Source: Limiplasma sp958448555 (lineage in GTDB: Bacteria; Bacillota; Clostridia; Christensenellales; Aristaeellaceae). Taken from it: 57,472 nucleotides of DNA. The stretch is taken from NCBI GenBank assembly GCA_958448555.1, contig CAUDEL010000012.1, positions 1 to 57,472 on the forward strand, given 5' to 3'. The number at the start of each line of letters is the position of its first letter. Position 1 is the first letter of the stretch. This document shows, piece by piece, positions 43,567-52,100 of the stretch. The notes beneath the pieces were generated by a model that saw nothing but the letters and a program-made list of their open reading frames with translations, had not been told where the DNA came from and searched no databases. Position numbers and translations under genes: made by a program.

Positions 43567-45159
43567 ATGCAAAAGCAGGAGCAGGCGGCGTGGGTCCGCG
43601 AAGGGCGCTGCGCAATGGGGATTGAGCTTGGCTCCACGCGCATCAAGGCGGTGCTGATCGGGCCGGATCACGCGCCCGTGGCCATGGGCGCGCACGACTG
43701 GGAAAACCGGCTGGAGGACGGGGTCTGGACCTATCACATGGACGATGTCTGGCAGGGCATCCAATCCGCCTACGCGGACCTGGCCGCCAATGTCGAAAAG
43801 GACTGCGGCGAGCGCCTCAGCCGCCTGGAGGCGGTGGGCGTCTCGGCCATGATGCACGGCTATCTGCCCTTTGACGCCGAGGGCCACCAGCTCGCGCCCT
43901 TCCGCACCTGGCGCAACACCATGACCGCCAAGGCCGCGGAGGAGCTGACGGCGCTGTTTTCCTTCAACATTCCCCAGCGCTGGAGCATCGCACACCTCTA
44001 CCAGGCCATTTTAAGCGGCGAGGAGCATGTGAAGGACATCGCCTTCCTGACCACGCTGGCGGGCTATGTGCACTGGAAGCTCACGGGCGTGAAGGCGCTG
44101 GGCGTGGGCGACGCCTCGGGCATGTTCCCCATCGACAGCCAGACGGGCGACTATGACGCGGGGATGCTGGCGGCCTTCGACCAGAAGGTGACGGGCTATC
44201 CGTGGAAGCTCCGCGAGATTTTGCCCAAAGTCCTGAACGCGGGCGAGGACGCGGGGTGCCTCACCGAGGAGGGCGCGCGGCTTTTGGACCCCACGGGCGC
44301 ATTGGAGGCCGGCATACCGCTGTGCCCCGCCGAGGGCGACGCGGGCACGGGCATGGCCGCCACCAACAGCGTAGCCGAGCGCACGGGCAACGTGTCGGCG
44401 GGCACCTCGGTCTTTGCCATGGTGGTGCTGGAAAAGCCGCTGAGCAAGGTCTATCCCGAGATCGACATGGTCACCACCCCCACCGGGCGGCCCGTGGCCA
44501 TGGTGCACTGCAACAACTGCACCAGCGACATCAACGCCTGGGCCGAGGCGCTGCACGGCTTTGCCAAAGCGGCGGGGCTTTCGCTGGGCAAGGGCGACGT
44601 GTATACCACGCTGTTTGAAAGCGCGATGCGGGGCGAGAAGGACTGCGGCGGCCTCATCAACGTCGCCTATCTCTCCGGCGAGCCCGTGACCGGGCTGGAG
44701 GAGGGCCGTCCCATGCTGGTGCGCATGCCGGATACGGCGCTCACCTTTGCCAACCTGGCCCGCTCGCTGGTGTTCGGCGCCATCGTGACGCTCAAGCTCG
44801 GCATGGACATCCTCGCGGGCGAGCAGGTCCGCATGGACGCGCTGCTGGGCCACGGCGGCTTCTTCAAGACGCCCGGGACCGCGCAAAAGCTCCTGGCCGG
44901 GGCGCTGGGCGTGCCCGTGTCGGTGATGGCCACCGCGGGCGAGGGCGGGCCCTGGGGCATGGCCCTGCTGGCGGCCTACCGCGTGCGCCGCGAGGGCGGC
45001 GAGACGCTGGAAGCCTACCTCAAAAACAAGGTCTTTGCCGGCGCCAGCGGCATCACGCTGGACCCCGACCCCGCCGACAGCGAGGGCTTCGAGGCCTATA
45101 CCCGCCGCTTCACCCGGGCGCTGGAGGCCGAGCGCGCCGCCGTCGCCCATCTGAAATAA
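43567..45159 (+). CDS. FGGY-family kinase, probable L-ribulokinase
   Basis: The 530-residue FGGY carbohydrate kinase has an N-terminal phosphate loop MGIELGSTRIKAVLI, then VGVSAMMHGYLPFD and TWRNTMTAKAAEEL for substrate. The C-terminal ATP domain has GNVSAGTSVFAMVVLE and LLGHGGFFKTPGTAQKLLAGALG. Its position before araA and araD makes L-ribulokinase the likely role. The sequence pattern is more like the non-orthologous ribulokinase (AraK) described in Clostridium acetobutylicum than Escherichia coli AraB; this was not tested by search, so I give no symbol. It starts at 43567 after AAGGAGGG. Confidence 0.88.
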   Translation: MQKQEQAAWVREGRCAMGIELGSTRIKAVLIGPDHAPVAMGAHDWENRLEDGVWTYHMDDVWQGIQSAYADLAANVEKDCGERLSRLEAVGVSAMMHGYLPFDAEGHQLAPFRTWRNTMTAKAAEELTALFSFNIPQRWSIAHLYQAILSGEEHVKDIAFLTTLAGYVHWKLTGVKALGVGDASGMFPIDSQTGDYDAGMLAAFDQKVTGYPWKLREILPKVLNAGEDAGCLTEEGARLLDPTGALEAGIPLCPAEGDAGTGMAATNSVAERTGNVSAGTSVFAMVVLEKPLSKVYPEIDMVTTPTGRPVAMVHCNNCTSDINAWAEALHGFAKAAGLSLGKGDVYTTLFESAMRGEKDCGGLINVAYLSGEPVTGLEEGRPMLVRMPDTALTFANLARSLVFGAIVTLKLGMDILAGEQVRMDALLGHGGFFKTPGTAQKLLAGALGVPVSVMATAGEGGPWGMALLAAYRVRREGGETLEAYLKNKVFAGASGITLDPDPADSEGFEAYTRRFTRALEAERAAVAHLK

Positions 45160-45180
45160 CACGAAAGGAATTGTAACACC

Positions 45181-46656
45181 ATGAGCATGAAGCAGTACGA
45201 ATTCTGGTTTGTCGTGGGCAGCCAGTTCCTCTACGGACCCGAGGTGCTCCAGACCGTCGCCCGCCGCGCCGCCGAGATGGCCGAATGGATGAACCAATCC
45301 GGCAAGCTCCCCTGCAAGGTGGTCTACAAGGTGACCGCCAAAACCCAGCAGGAGATCGCCGACGTGGTGCGTGAGGCCAACTATCAGCCCGCGTGCGCCG
45401 GCATCATCACCTGGTGCCACACCTTCAGCCCCTCCAAGATGTGGATCAACGGCTTTGTGGACCTGCAAAAGCCCTACTGCCACTTCGCCACCCAGTACAA
45501 CCGCGAGATCCCCAACGAGGAGATCGACATGGACTTCATGAACCTCAACCAGGCCGCCCACGGCGACCGCGAGCACGGGTTCATCGCCGCCCGCCTGCGC
45601 ATGCCGCGCAAGGTGATCGCGGGCTACTGGCAGGATGAGAAGGTCCTTCGTCAGCTGGGCGACTGGATGCGCGCCGCGGTGGGCGTGGCGTTTTCCAGGC
45701 AGCTCAAGGTGATGCGCTTCGGCGACAACATGCGCGAGGTGGCCGTGACCGAGGGCGACAAGGTCGAGGTGCAGGCCAGGCTGGGCTGGCAGGTGAACAC
45801 CTGGCCCGTGGGCACGCTGGTGGAGACGATGAACGCCGTCACCGACGTGGAGATCGACGAATTGATGAACCTCTACCGCGCCGCCTACGACTTTGCCACC
45901 GACGACCTCGAAACCGTGCGCTACCAGGCGCGCGAGGAGATCGCGATGAAGAAGATGCTGGACCAGGAGGGCTGCATGGCCTTCTCCAACACCTTTCAGG
46001 ACCTCTACGGCATGAAGCAGCTGCCGGGCCTGGCCAGCCAGCACCTGATGGCGCTGGGCTACGGCTACGGCGGCGAGGGCGACTGGAAGGTGGCCGCCAT
46101 GACCGCCATCCTCAAGGCCATGAGCGAGGGCCAGACCGGCGGCACCGCCTTCATGGAGGACTACACCTACCACCTGGTCGAGGGCCAGGAGTACAGCCTG
46201 GGCGCGCACATGCTGGAGGTGTGCCCCTCCGTGGCGGCCGAAAAGCCCCGCATCGAGGTGCATCCGCTGGGCATCGGCGACCGCGAGCCGCCCGCCCGTC
46301 TGGTCTTTGAGGGCCACGCGGGCAAGGCCATCGTCGTCAGCCTCATCGACATGGGCGGCCGCCTGCGCCTGATCTGCCAGGACATCGAGTGCGTCAAGCC
46401 CATCATGGACATGCCCAACCTGCCCGTGGCCCGCGTCATGTGGCGCGCCATGCCCGACCTCACCACCGGCCTGACCTGCTGGATCACCGCCGGCGGCGCG
46501 CACCACACGGTGCTCAGCTACGACGTGACCGCCGAGCAGATGCGCGACTGGGCCCGCATGATGGACATCGAGTTCGTGCACATCACCAAAGACACCACCG
46601 TGGAGGGGCTGGAGCACGACCTGTTCCTCTCCGACCTCGCGTGGAAGCTGAAGTAA
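45181..46656 (+). CDS. araA: L-arabinose isomerase
   Basis: This 491-residue Mn2+-dependent enzyme converts L-arabinose to L-ribulose. Family motifs are EFWFVVGSQFLYG at the N-terminus, CHTFSPSKMWI, GYGGEGDWK (metal Glu), FMEDYTYHL (metal Glu), GAHMLEVCPS (His) and AGGAHHT (His). The full set of catalytic and metal residues is present and length is normal. It lies 21 bp after the kinase gene. Confidence 0.97.
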   Translation: MSMKQYEFWFVVGSQFLYGPEVLQTVARRAAEMAEWMNQSGKLPCKVVYKVTAKTQQEIADVVREANYQPACAGIITWCHTFSPSKMWINGFVDLQKPYCHFATQYNREIPNEEIDMDFMNLNQAAHGDREHGFIAARLRMPRKVIAGYWQDEKVLRQLGDWMRAAVGVAFSRQLKVMRFGDNMREVAVTEGDKVEVQARLGWQVNTWPVGTLVETMNAVTDVEIDELMNLYRAAYDFATDDLETVRYQAREEIAMKKMLDQEGCMAFSNTFQDLYGMKQLPGLASQHLMALGYGYGGEGDWKVAAMTAILKAMSEGQTGGTAFMEDYTYHLVEGQEYSLGAHMLEVCPSVAAEKPRIEVHPLGIGDREPPARLVFEGHAGKAIVVSLIDMGGRLRLICQDIECVKPIMDMPNLPVARVMWRAMPDLTTGLTCWITAGGAHHTVLSYDVTAEQMRDWARMMDIEFVHITKDTTVEGLEHDLFLSDLAWKLK

Positions 46657-46679
46657 CGTTCCCAGCCCCATTTCCAACC

Positions 46680-46726
46680 GTCCGGGCGCGTCCCCGGAGC
46701 CCTTCCCCCGCGGGGCGCGCCCGGAC
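46680..46726 (+). promoter_or_regulatory. GC-rich hairpin between araA and araD
   Basis: GTCCGGGCGCG (46680-46690) pairs with CGCGCCCGGAC (46716-46726). There is no T-tract, and the araD ribosome-binding site AGGAGG comes about 5 bp later. An mRNA-processing or stability role is most likely. Confidence 0.5.
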
Positions 46727-46740
46727 AACAGGAGGCTTTT

Positions 46741-47436
46741 ATGCTTGAAGCTCTGAAACAGGCCGTCTATGAGGCCAACATGGAACTGCCCCGCCGGGGC
46801 CTGGTCACCTATACCTGGGGCAACGTCTCCGGCATCGACCGGGAAAAGGGCCTGGTGGTCATCAAGCCCTCCGGCGTGTCCTACGAGGACCTGACCCCCG
46901 ACAAGCTGGTGGTCCTCTCCCTGGACGGCAAGGTCGTCGAGGGCACCCTCAACCCCTCCTCCGACACCAAAACGCATCTGGTGCTCTACAAGGCGTTTCC
47001 CGAGCTGGGCGGCATTGTGCACACCCACAGCCCGCACGCGGTGGGCTGGGCGCAGGCCGGCCGCGACATCCCCTGCTACGGCACCACACACGCCGACTAC
47101 TTCTACGGCCCCGTGCCCTGCGCCCGCAGCCTGACCCCCGAGGAGGTTGATGCGGGCTACGAGCACAACACCGGCGTGGTCATCGTGGAGACCTTCCAGA
47201 CCCGAAACATCAACCCCGTCCACGTGCCCGGCGTGATCTGCCGCAACCACGGCCCCTTCGCCTGGGGCAAGGACGCGGCCCAGGCCGTGTACCACGCGGT
47301 GGTGCTGGAGGAGGTCGCCCGCATGGCCCTCTACACCGTGCAGGTGGACCCGGGTGCCGGCCCCGCGCCCGCGCATGTGCTGGAGAAGCACTTCCAGCGC
47401 AAGCACGGCCCCAACGCCTATTACGGGCAGCGGTAA
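46741..47436 (+). CDS. araD: L-ribulose-5-phosphate 4-epimerase
   Basis: This 231-residue class-II-aldolase-fold enzyme makes D-xylulose 5-phosphate, the last step of arabinose entry into the pentose phosphate pathway. Zinc ligands are in VHTHSPHAVGW (His pair) and RNHGPFAWG. Substrate residues are in TWGNVSG and KPSGVSYEDLT, and CYGTTHADYFYG carries the catalytic Asp. It is the last gene of the arabinose cluster. Confidence 0.97.
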   Translation: MLEALKQAVYEANMELPRRGLVTYTWGNVSGIDREKGLVVIKPSGVSYEDLTPDKLVVLSLDGKVVEGTLNPSSDTKTHLVLYKAFPELGGIVHTHSPHAVGWAQAGRDIPCYGTTHADYFYGPVPCARSLTPEEVDAGYEHNTGVVIVETFQTRNINPVHVPGVICRNHGPFAWGKDAAQAVYHAVVLEEVARMALYTVQVDPGAGPAPAHVLEKHFQRKHGPNAYYGQR

Positions 47437-47440
47437 ATGC

Positions 47441-47491
47441 AAAAAAGGCCCCCGCCTCCGGCGCGCAGATGCGCCGGGAGGCGGGGGTTTT
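47441..47491. terminator. Bidirectional terminator after araD
   Basis: CCCCCGCCTCCGGCGC (47449-47464) pairs with GCGCCGGGAGGCGGGGG (47471-47487) with a one-base bulge. TTTT follows on the plus strand and AAAAAA precedes it, so it serves araD and the converging small gene. Confidence 0.85.
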
Positions 47492-47494
47492 GCG

Positions 47495-47800
47495 TTATTC
47501 TTCTGTCAGGGGCACGCTGAGGATGAGGCGGGCGCTTTTTTCGAAGCGAAAGCCCAGGTCCTCGTTGACGCCGAAATACAGCTCCACCTGCACGGGGCCC
47601 TGAACATCCGCCATGGGAATCTCGAAATCAAACGGCATCTCCGTAGCAACCGGCCTGCCCGAGCAGCCGTAGTTGCGCCAGATGTCGTTGCCCTGCGCGT
47701 CCGTGAGGCTGGTCAGGTCGCACACCACGCCCAGCGCGGCCACCGACGCCGTGCCAGGGAGCAGCAGCGCCACCAAAAGCGCGCAGATTTTCCTTTTCAT
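47495..47800 (-). CDS. Small secreted protein of unknown function
   Basis: The 101-residue product has a clear signal peptide (MKRKICALLVALLLPGTASVAA) and a mature part of about 78 residues with two Cys (VVCDLTSL, NYGCSGR) that could form a disulfide. Beta-strand-like segments (QVELYFGVNEDLGFRF, ARLILSVPL) suggest a small beta domain. No family is recognised. AAGGATC precedes the start. It is the last gene of the purC-to-MATE minus-strand series but is separated from the exporter gene by 120 bp containing a partial hairpin repeat. Confidence 0.7.
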   Translation of the reverse strand: MKRKICALLVALLLPGTASVAALGVVCDLTSLTDAQGNDIWRNYGCSGRPVATEMPFDFEIPMADVQGPVQVELYFGVNEDLGFRFEKSARLILSVPLTEE

Positions 47801-47887
47801 CGTTCAAAGATCCTTTGTTTCCCAAAGCTGTGGGTTTTTCCCCAATGGATAGAACGAACAAAGGAGCATGATCCTTCCAAAAAACGG

Positions 47888-47914
47888 GCAGGCGAGCTTT
47901 TCCGACACGCTGAG
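47888..47914 (-). repeat. Partial composite repeat (module m1 remnant)
   Basis: On the minus strand this reads CTCAGCGTGTCGGAAAAGC then TCGCCTGC, matching 26 of 27 bases of the start of copy C and its lead-in at 57372-57398. The second half of the hairpin is missing; CCGTTTTTT follows instead. It lies just after the MATE gene stop. Confidence 0.75.
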
Positions 47915-47920
47915 GCGCGG

Positions 47921-49306
47921 TCACGCCTGCAGCTTCTGCGCCTTGCCGATGCTGCGCTTGAGCCATCCGCCCTTTAAATAGTAGATCACAAACAGCAGCG
48001 ATGTGACCGTCCAGGTGATGGGATAGCTCAGCAGCACAACCGTCAGGCTGTGGTAGGCGGGGGCCACGCCCATCACCCAAACCACGCGCAGGAGGCACAC
48101 GCCGGTCAGCGTAAGCAGGGTGGGAATCAGCGAATCGCCCGTGCCACGCACCGCGCCGGCCAGCACCTCGATGCAGATATAGGTCACATACGTTGGTACC
48201 AGCAGGCGCAAAATCTGCATGCCCAGCGCCACCACCTGCGCATCGTCGGTAAAGAGCCGGTAGAGCTGACCGCCCAGAAGCAGGAAAAAGGCGCTCATCA
48301 CCACCGTGGCACAGAAGGTCATCAGCAGACACACGCGCACGCTGCGGCGCATGCGGTCGTACTTGCCGGCGCCGAAATTCTGGCCCACGAAGGTGGTGAT
48401 GGAGATGCCAAAGGCGTTAATCATCATCCAGTACAGGCCGTCGAGCTTGCCATAGGCCGTATAGGCGGCCACGATGTCGGTGCCGAAGGCGTTGACGCTG
48501 GCCTGGATGATGATGTTGGAGAGAGAATACATGACCGATTGCAGCCCCGCCGGGAGGCCGATGCGCACGATGCGGTCCAGCAGGTTTCCATAGAAACGGA
48601 TCTTTTTGGGCTCCAGGCGGTACGCCTGATGGGAGCGCAGCAAGGTGAGCACCACCAGCACGGCGCTGACCGTCTGGGAGAAGATGGTGGCGAGCGCCGC
48701 GCCGGCCACGCCCATCTCCAAGCCCACGACCAGCAAAACGTCCAGGACGATGTTGACCATGCAGGCGCTGATGAGGAAGTACAGCGGCCGCCGGGAATCG
48801 CCCACGGCGCGCAGCAGACCCGCGCCCACGTTATAGATGAGGGAAGGGATCATGCCGGCAAAATAGATGCGCACATACACCTCGGCATGGGTCAGCACAT
48901 CCGCCGGGGTGCCCATCCAGCGAAGAATCACGGGAGAAAACGCGATTCCCAGCACCGTGAACAGCGCTCCGCCCGCCAGCGCCAGCGCCGCGGCGGTATG
49001 GACCGCCTGACTGACCTCGCGGTCCCGCCTTCCGCCGTAAAACTGCGAGAGGATGACCGTCGCGCCCGAGGAAAGGCCCACGAAGAAGCCCACCACCAGG
49101 TTGACCAGCGTGCCCGTGGCGCCGCCCACGGCGGCCAGCGCTTCCTTGCCCACGAACTTGCCGACGATGACGGCGTCCGCCGTGTTGTAAAGCTGCTGGA
49201 AGAAGGTCCCCAGCAGAATGGGAAAGAAGAACGCCAGCAGGTTTTTCCAGATCACGCCCTCGGTGATGCTGTTGTGACCAAGCTCATGCTGCCTTCGAAA
49301 CGCCAT
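47921..49306 (-). CDS. MATE-family efflux transporter
   Basis: This 461-residue MATE exporter (cation/drug antiporter) has twelve predicted helices. Typical segments are PILLGTFFQQLYNTADAVIVG (helix 1-2), QFYGGRRDREVSQAV, GIGLPAGLQSVMYSLSN-type helix 7 (VRIGLPAGLQSVMYS) and GQNFGAGKYDR in the second half. I start at 49306 (MAFRRQHELG) after AGGAGGAAGG. It lies 52 bp after a ZmaR-like acetyltransferase gene, a pairing compatible with resistance or export of an amino-containing compound. Confidence 0.92.
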   Translation of the reverse strand: MAFRRQHELGHNSITEGVIWKNLLAFFFPILLGTFFQQLYNTADAVIVGKFVGKEALAAVGGATGTLVNLVVGFFVGLSSGATVILSQFYGGRRDREVSQAVHTAAALALAGGALFTVLGIAFSPVILRWMGTPADVLTHAEVYVRIYFAGMIPSLIYNVGAGLLRAVGDSRRPLYFLISACMVNIVLDVLLVVGLEMGVAGAALATIFSQTVSAVLVVLTLLRSHQAYRLEPKKIRFYGNLLDRIVRIGLPAGLQSVMYSLSNIIIQASVNAFGTDIVAAYTAYGKLDGLYWMMINAFGISITTFVGQNFGAGKYDRMRRSVRVCLLMTFCATVVMSAFFLLLGGQLYRLFTDDAQVVALGMQILRLLVPTYVTYICIEVLAGAVRGTGDSLIPTLLTLTGVCLLRVVWVMGVAPAYHSLTVVLLSYPITWTVTSLLFVIYYLKGGWLKRSIGKAQKLQA

Positions 49307-49358
49307 GTGTCCTTCCTCCTGCAAAGCCTGTGTGTCGTCGCGGATGCCGCGTTTTGGG

Positions 49359-50150
49359 TCATGCGGGGTACAGCTCCCACGCGTCATAGGGGCCGGCGAT
49401 ACGATAGCCCAGCCGGGCGGCCAGCGCGGCGGATTCGGGATTGGCCGCGTCCCAGCTCGGATAGAGGCCCCGGTCGAGGCATCGGAGAATCAGCCGGGCG
49501 CAGCAGGCCAGGGCGATGCCCCGCCGCCGCATATCCCGCCTTGTTTCCACCTGGAGCTCGATGCCGCCGCTCCAGCAGATATAGGACGAGGCTCCGCCCA
49601 CCAGCTCGCCATTGCACACGGCGGCCATGCCCAGCCCGCGGGCAAGAAAGTCCTCCTCGCTGCGAAACTGTTCGCAGAAGGAGCGCGACCACGGCGCAGC
49701 CATGGCCATGCGGTAGGTTTCCCGATCAAACGGACATACCCGGACTTCCGGGGGCGCGGCATCGGCAAAACACGCGAGGCGGCTTCGGTCAAAATCTTCG
49801 CCGCCCTTGTGAAAGGCGTATCGCCGCGTAGGCGACGCGTCGCCGCCAAAGACGGCGGGCGCCAGCGCCGAGAGCGCGGGGTCGCGCGCCACGAAGATGG
49901 CATAGCGCCCTGCCCGTTCCTGCTTCCAGGCGCGAAGCAGGCTTTCGGCGCTGCGGGTGCTGCGCGACGAAAGAAACAGAAAGTCCGCGCACTCCACCAG
50001 CGCGCCGCCGGGGGCATCCTCAAGCGTCCACACGCTTCCCATGCTCCCCTCCAGCGCGGAGACGATCAGCATCTCCATCCAGTGTGCAAAAAGGGGCGCG
50101 GACTGCGCCCGCGCCCATGCCCCTTCGGCCCGGATCAGCTCCTGTCCCAT
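49359..50150 (-). CDS. GNAT acetyltransferase of the ZmaR (GNAT_acetyltr_2) type
   Basis: The 263-residue protein has a non-catalytic N-terminal alpha/beta half (residues 1-130) and a C-terminal GNAT half. The latter has ELVGGASSYICWSGGIELQVETRRDMRRRGIALACCARLI, the acetyl-CoA loop being RRDMRRRGIA. This two-part layout matches the family containing the zwittermicin A resistance protein ZmaR. It overlaps the upstream dehydratase gene by 16 bp. The acceptor is unknown. Confidence 0.85.
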   Translation of the reverse strand: MGQELIRAEGAWARAQSAPLFAHWMEMLIVSALEGSMGSVWTLEDAPGGALVECADFLFLSSRSTRSAESLLRAWKQERAGRYAIFVARDPALSALAPAVFGGDASPTRRYAFHKGGEDFDRSRLACFADAAPPEVRVCPFDRETYRMAMAAPWSRSFCEQFRSEEDFLARGLGMAAVCNGELVGGASSYICWSGGIELQVETRRDMRRRGIALACCARLILRCLDRGLYPSWDAANPESAALAARLGYRIAGPYDAWELYPA

Positions 50151-51166
50151 GTGGCGAGCACCTGCTGAATGTAGTCCAGCGAAAGCAGCTTTTCCTTCAC
50201 CTGCTCCACGTCCAGCAGACGGGTATTGCTGGAGTTAAACTCGGTCAGGAGGTTTCGGTCCTGCTCGCCGGCAACCACGTATTTGTCATAGTTGAGGTCG
50301 CGGGCATCCGAAGGGACGCGGTAAAAATCGCCCATATCCTCGGCATGCGTACATTCCTCGTTGGTCAAAAGCGTCTCGTACATCTTTTCGCCGTGGCGGA
50401 TGCCGATGATCCGCACAGGATGCTCCGGCGCGTGGAACACCTCTTTGACGGCCTGGGCCAGCACGCCGATGGTGCAGGCGGGGGCCTTCTTGACCAGAAT
50501 ATCGCCGCTGTGCGCGTGCTCAAAGGCAAACATCACCAGCTCCACCGCCTCCTCCAGGCTCATGATGAAGCGGGTCATGTCCGGGCTGGTCACGGTGAGG
50601 GGCTGGCCCGATCGGATCTGCTCGATGAACAGGGGGATCACCGAGCCGCGCGAGCACATGACGTTCCCGTAGCGCGTGCCGCAGATGAGCGTGCGCTCGG
50701 GGCTGACGGTGCGCGCCTTGGCCACAAACACCTTCTCCATCATGGCCTTGGAGGTGCCCATGGCGTTGACGGGGTAGGCCGCCTTGTCGGTGGAGAGGCA
50801 AATGACCTTGCGCACACCCTCCTCGATGCAGGCGGTGAGCACATTATCCGCGCCCAGCACGTTGGTCTTGACCGCCTCGACGGGAAAAAACTCGCAGGAG
50901 GGCACCTGCTTGAGCGCCGCCGCGTGAAAGAGATAATCCACGCCGTGAATGGCGTTTTTGACGCTGGAGAGCTCGCGCACGTCGCCGATATAATATTTGA
51001 TCTTATCGTTCTGGTAATGATGCCGCATGTCGTCCTGCTTTTTCTCGTCGCGGCTGAAAATGCGGATCTCCCCGATGTCCGTATCCAGAAACCGTTTCAG
51101 CACCGCCTCGCCAAAGGAGCCGGTGCCGCCAGTAATCATCAGCGTCTTGCCGCTGAAGGGCGTCAT
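50135..51166 (-). CDS. UDP-GlcNAc 4,6-dehydratase/C5-epimerase (CapE/FnlA/WbjB-like)
   Basis: The protein has about 343 residues, a soluble SDR. It has MITGGTGSFGEAVLKRF (NAD site), IFSRDEKKQDDMR, FHAAALKQVPSCEFFPVEA and the active-site stretch LSTDKAAYPVNAMGTSKAMM. The active site has Met in place of the usual Tyr. The pattern is the CapE/FnlA branch that begins UDP-L-FucNAc or related sugars; the follow-on genes (CapF/CapG) are absent. I prefer ATG 51166, seven bases after GAGGAGG, over 51172. It directly follows purC, an unusual partner. Confidence 0.9.
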   Translation of the reverse strand: MTPFSGKTLMITGGTGSFGEAVLKRFLDTDIGEIRIFSRDEKKQDDMRHHYQNDKIKYYIGDVRELSSVKNAIHGVDYLFHAAALKQVPSCEFFPVEAVKTNVLGADNVLTACIEEGVRKVICLSTDKAAYPVNAMGTSKAMMEKVFVAKARTVSPERTLICGTRYGNVMCSRGSVIPLFIEQIRSGQPLTVTSPDMTRFIMSLEEAVELVMFAFEHAHSGDILVKKAPACTIGVLAQAVKEVFHAPEHPVRIIGIRHGEKMYETLLTNEECTHAEDMGDFYRVPSDARDLNYDKYVVAGEQDRNLLTEFNSSNTRLLDVEQVKEKLLSLDYIQQVLATWDRS

Positions 51167-51168
51167 GG

Positions 51169-51903
51169 TCATTCCTCCTCGGTATTTTTGAGCACGTTGC
51201 CCGTCAGGCGGTGCAGCACCTCGCGGTAGCCCTCCTCCACATCCCCCAGGTCGTGGCGGAAACGGTCGATATCCAGAGGCTCATGCGTGCGCGCGTCCCA
51301 GAAGCGGCAGGTGTCGGGGGAAACCTCGTCGGCCAGCAGGATCTCGCCATGGTAGCGGCCAAACTCCAGCTTGAAGTCGATGAGTTCAATGTTGATCTCC
51401 CGCATACATTCCTTGAGGATCTCGTTGACCCGCATGCTCATCTCCTCCATGCGCCCCATCTCCTCAGGCGTGGCAAGCCCCATGGCGGTGATGTGCGTGA
51501 GGTTGACCAGCGGGTCCTCCAGCTCCGGGTCCTTCAGGCAGTATTCCACCACCGTGTTTTTCAGCCGCGTGCCGTCCGGGTAGCCGATGCGCCTGGCCAG
51601 GCTCCCCGCCACGATGTTGCGCACCTTGATGGTCACGGGGATGATCTCCACCCGCTTGATGAGCGAGCAGCGGTTGTCGATGCGGCGGATGAAATGGTTG
51701 GGTACGCCCTTCTGCGTCAGCAGGGTGAACATGTACTCACAAATAAGGTTGTTGATCTCGCCCTTTCCGATGATGCGGCCCCGCTTCAGCCCGTGAAACG
51801 CAAAGGTCTCGTCGCGGTAATACACCACCGCCTCATCGGGATTTTCGGTGGCGTAGAGGCGCTTGCCCTTTCCCTCGGCGATCATGTTGGTGATGTTGTT
51901 CAT
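51169..51903 (-). CDS. purC: Phosphoribosylaminoimidazole-succinocarboxamide synthase
   Basis: This 244-residue SAICAR synthetase joins CAIR and Asp with ATP in purine synthesis. Motifs are AEGKGKRLYATENPDEAVVYYRDE at the N-terminus, RIDNRCSLIKRVEIIPVTIKVRNIVAGS and LIDFKLEFGRYHGEILLADEVSPDTCR. It starts at 51903 after GAGGAGG. It stands apart from any other pur gene and leads a minus-strand operon of non-purine genes. Promoter at 51945-51973. Confidence 0.96.
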   Translation of the reverse strand: MNNITNMIAEGKGKRLYATENPDEAVVYYRDETFAFHGLKRGRIIGKGEINNLICEYMFTLLTQKGVPNHFIRRIDNRCSLIKRVEIIPVTIKVRNIVAGSLARRIGYPDGTRLKNTVVEYCLKDPELEDPLVNLTHITAMGLATPEEMGRMEEMSMRVNEILKECMREINIELIDFKLEFGRYHGEILLADEVSPDTCRFWDARTHEPLDIDRFRHDLGDVEEGYREVLHRLTGNVLKNTEEE

Positions 51904-51944
51904 GCTTCCTCCTCGCCATCCCATGCGTAATTTGGTTTCGCCTT

Positions 51945-51973
51945 ATTGTAGCACGCTTCGTCAGCATACGCAA
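51945..51973 (-). promoter_or_regulatory. Promoter of the purC operon
   Basis: On the minus strand TTGCGT (51968-51973) and TACAAT (51945-51950) are 17 bp apart, giving a leader of about 35 bases. That is too short for a purine riboswitch. Confidence 0.7.
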
Positions 51974-52027
51974 GCGCGCCGCGCCTTACGTCTTTTAGAA
52001 CCATATTGCTACTATAGGTATTCCTCA

Positions 52028-52056
52028 TTGACATTTTTGACCAAACATATTATAAT
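52028..52056 (+). promoter_or_regulatory. Promoter of the rpiR-type regulator gene
   Basis: Perfect TTGACA (52028-52033) and perfect TATAAT (52051-52056) with a 17-bp spacer, a full consensus sigma-A promoter, unusual for a regulator gene unless it is repressed. Confidence 0.85.
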
Positions 52057-52100
52057 GTAACCATAAAATCATCCCCGTTCTCCGAAGGAGAGGACCTCCG

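Noticed and set aside
44011..47442. A 1,143-codon open frame on the minus strand across the kinase, araA and araD genes
   Set aside because: It is the mirror of plus-strand coding sequence in a GC-rich genome: His/Gly/Ala/Val-rich translation, no family motifs, and three well-supported genes opposite.
51904..52100. Purine riboswitch upstream of purC
   Set aside because: The predicted leader is only about 35 bases and shows no aptamer-like three-way junction.
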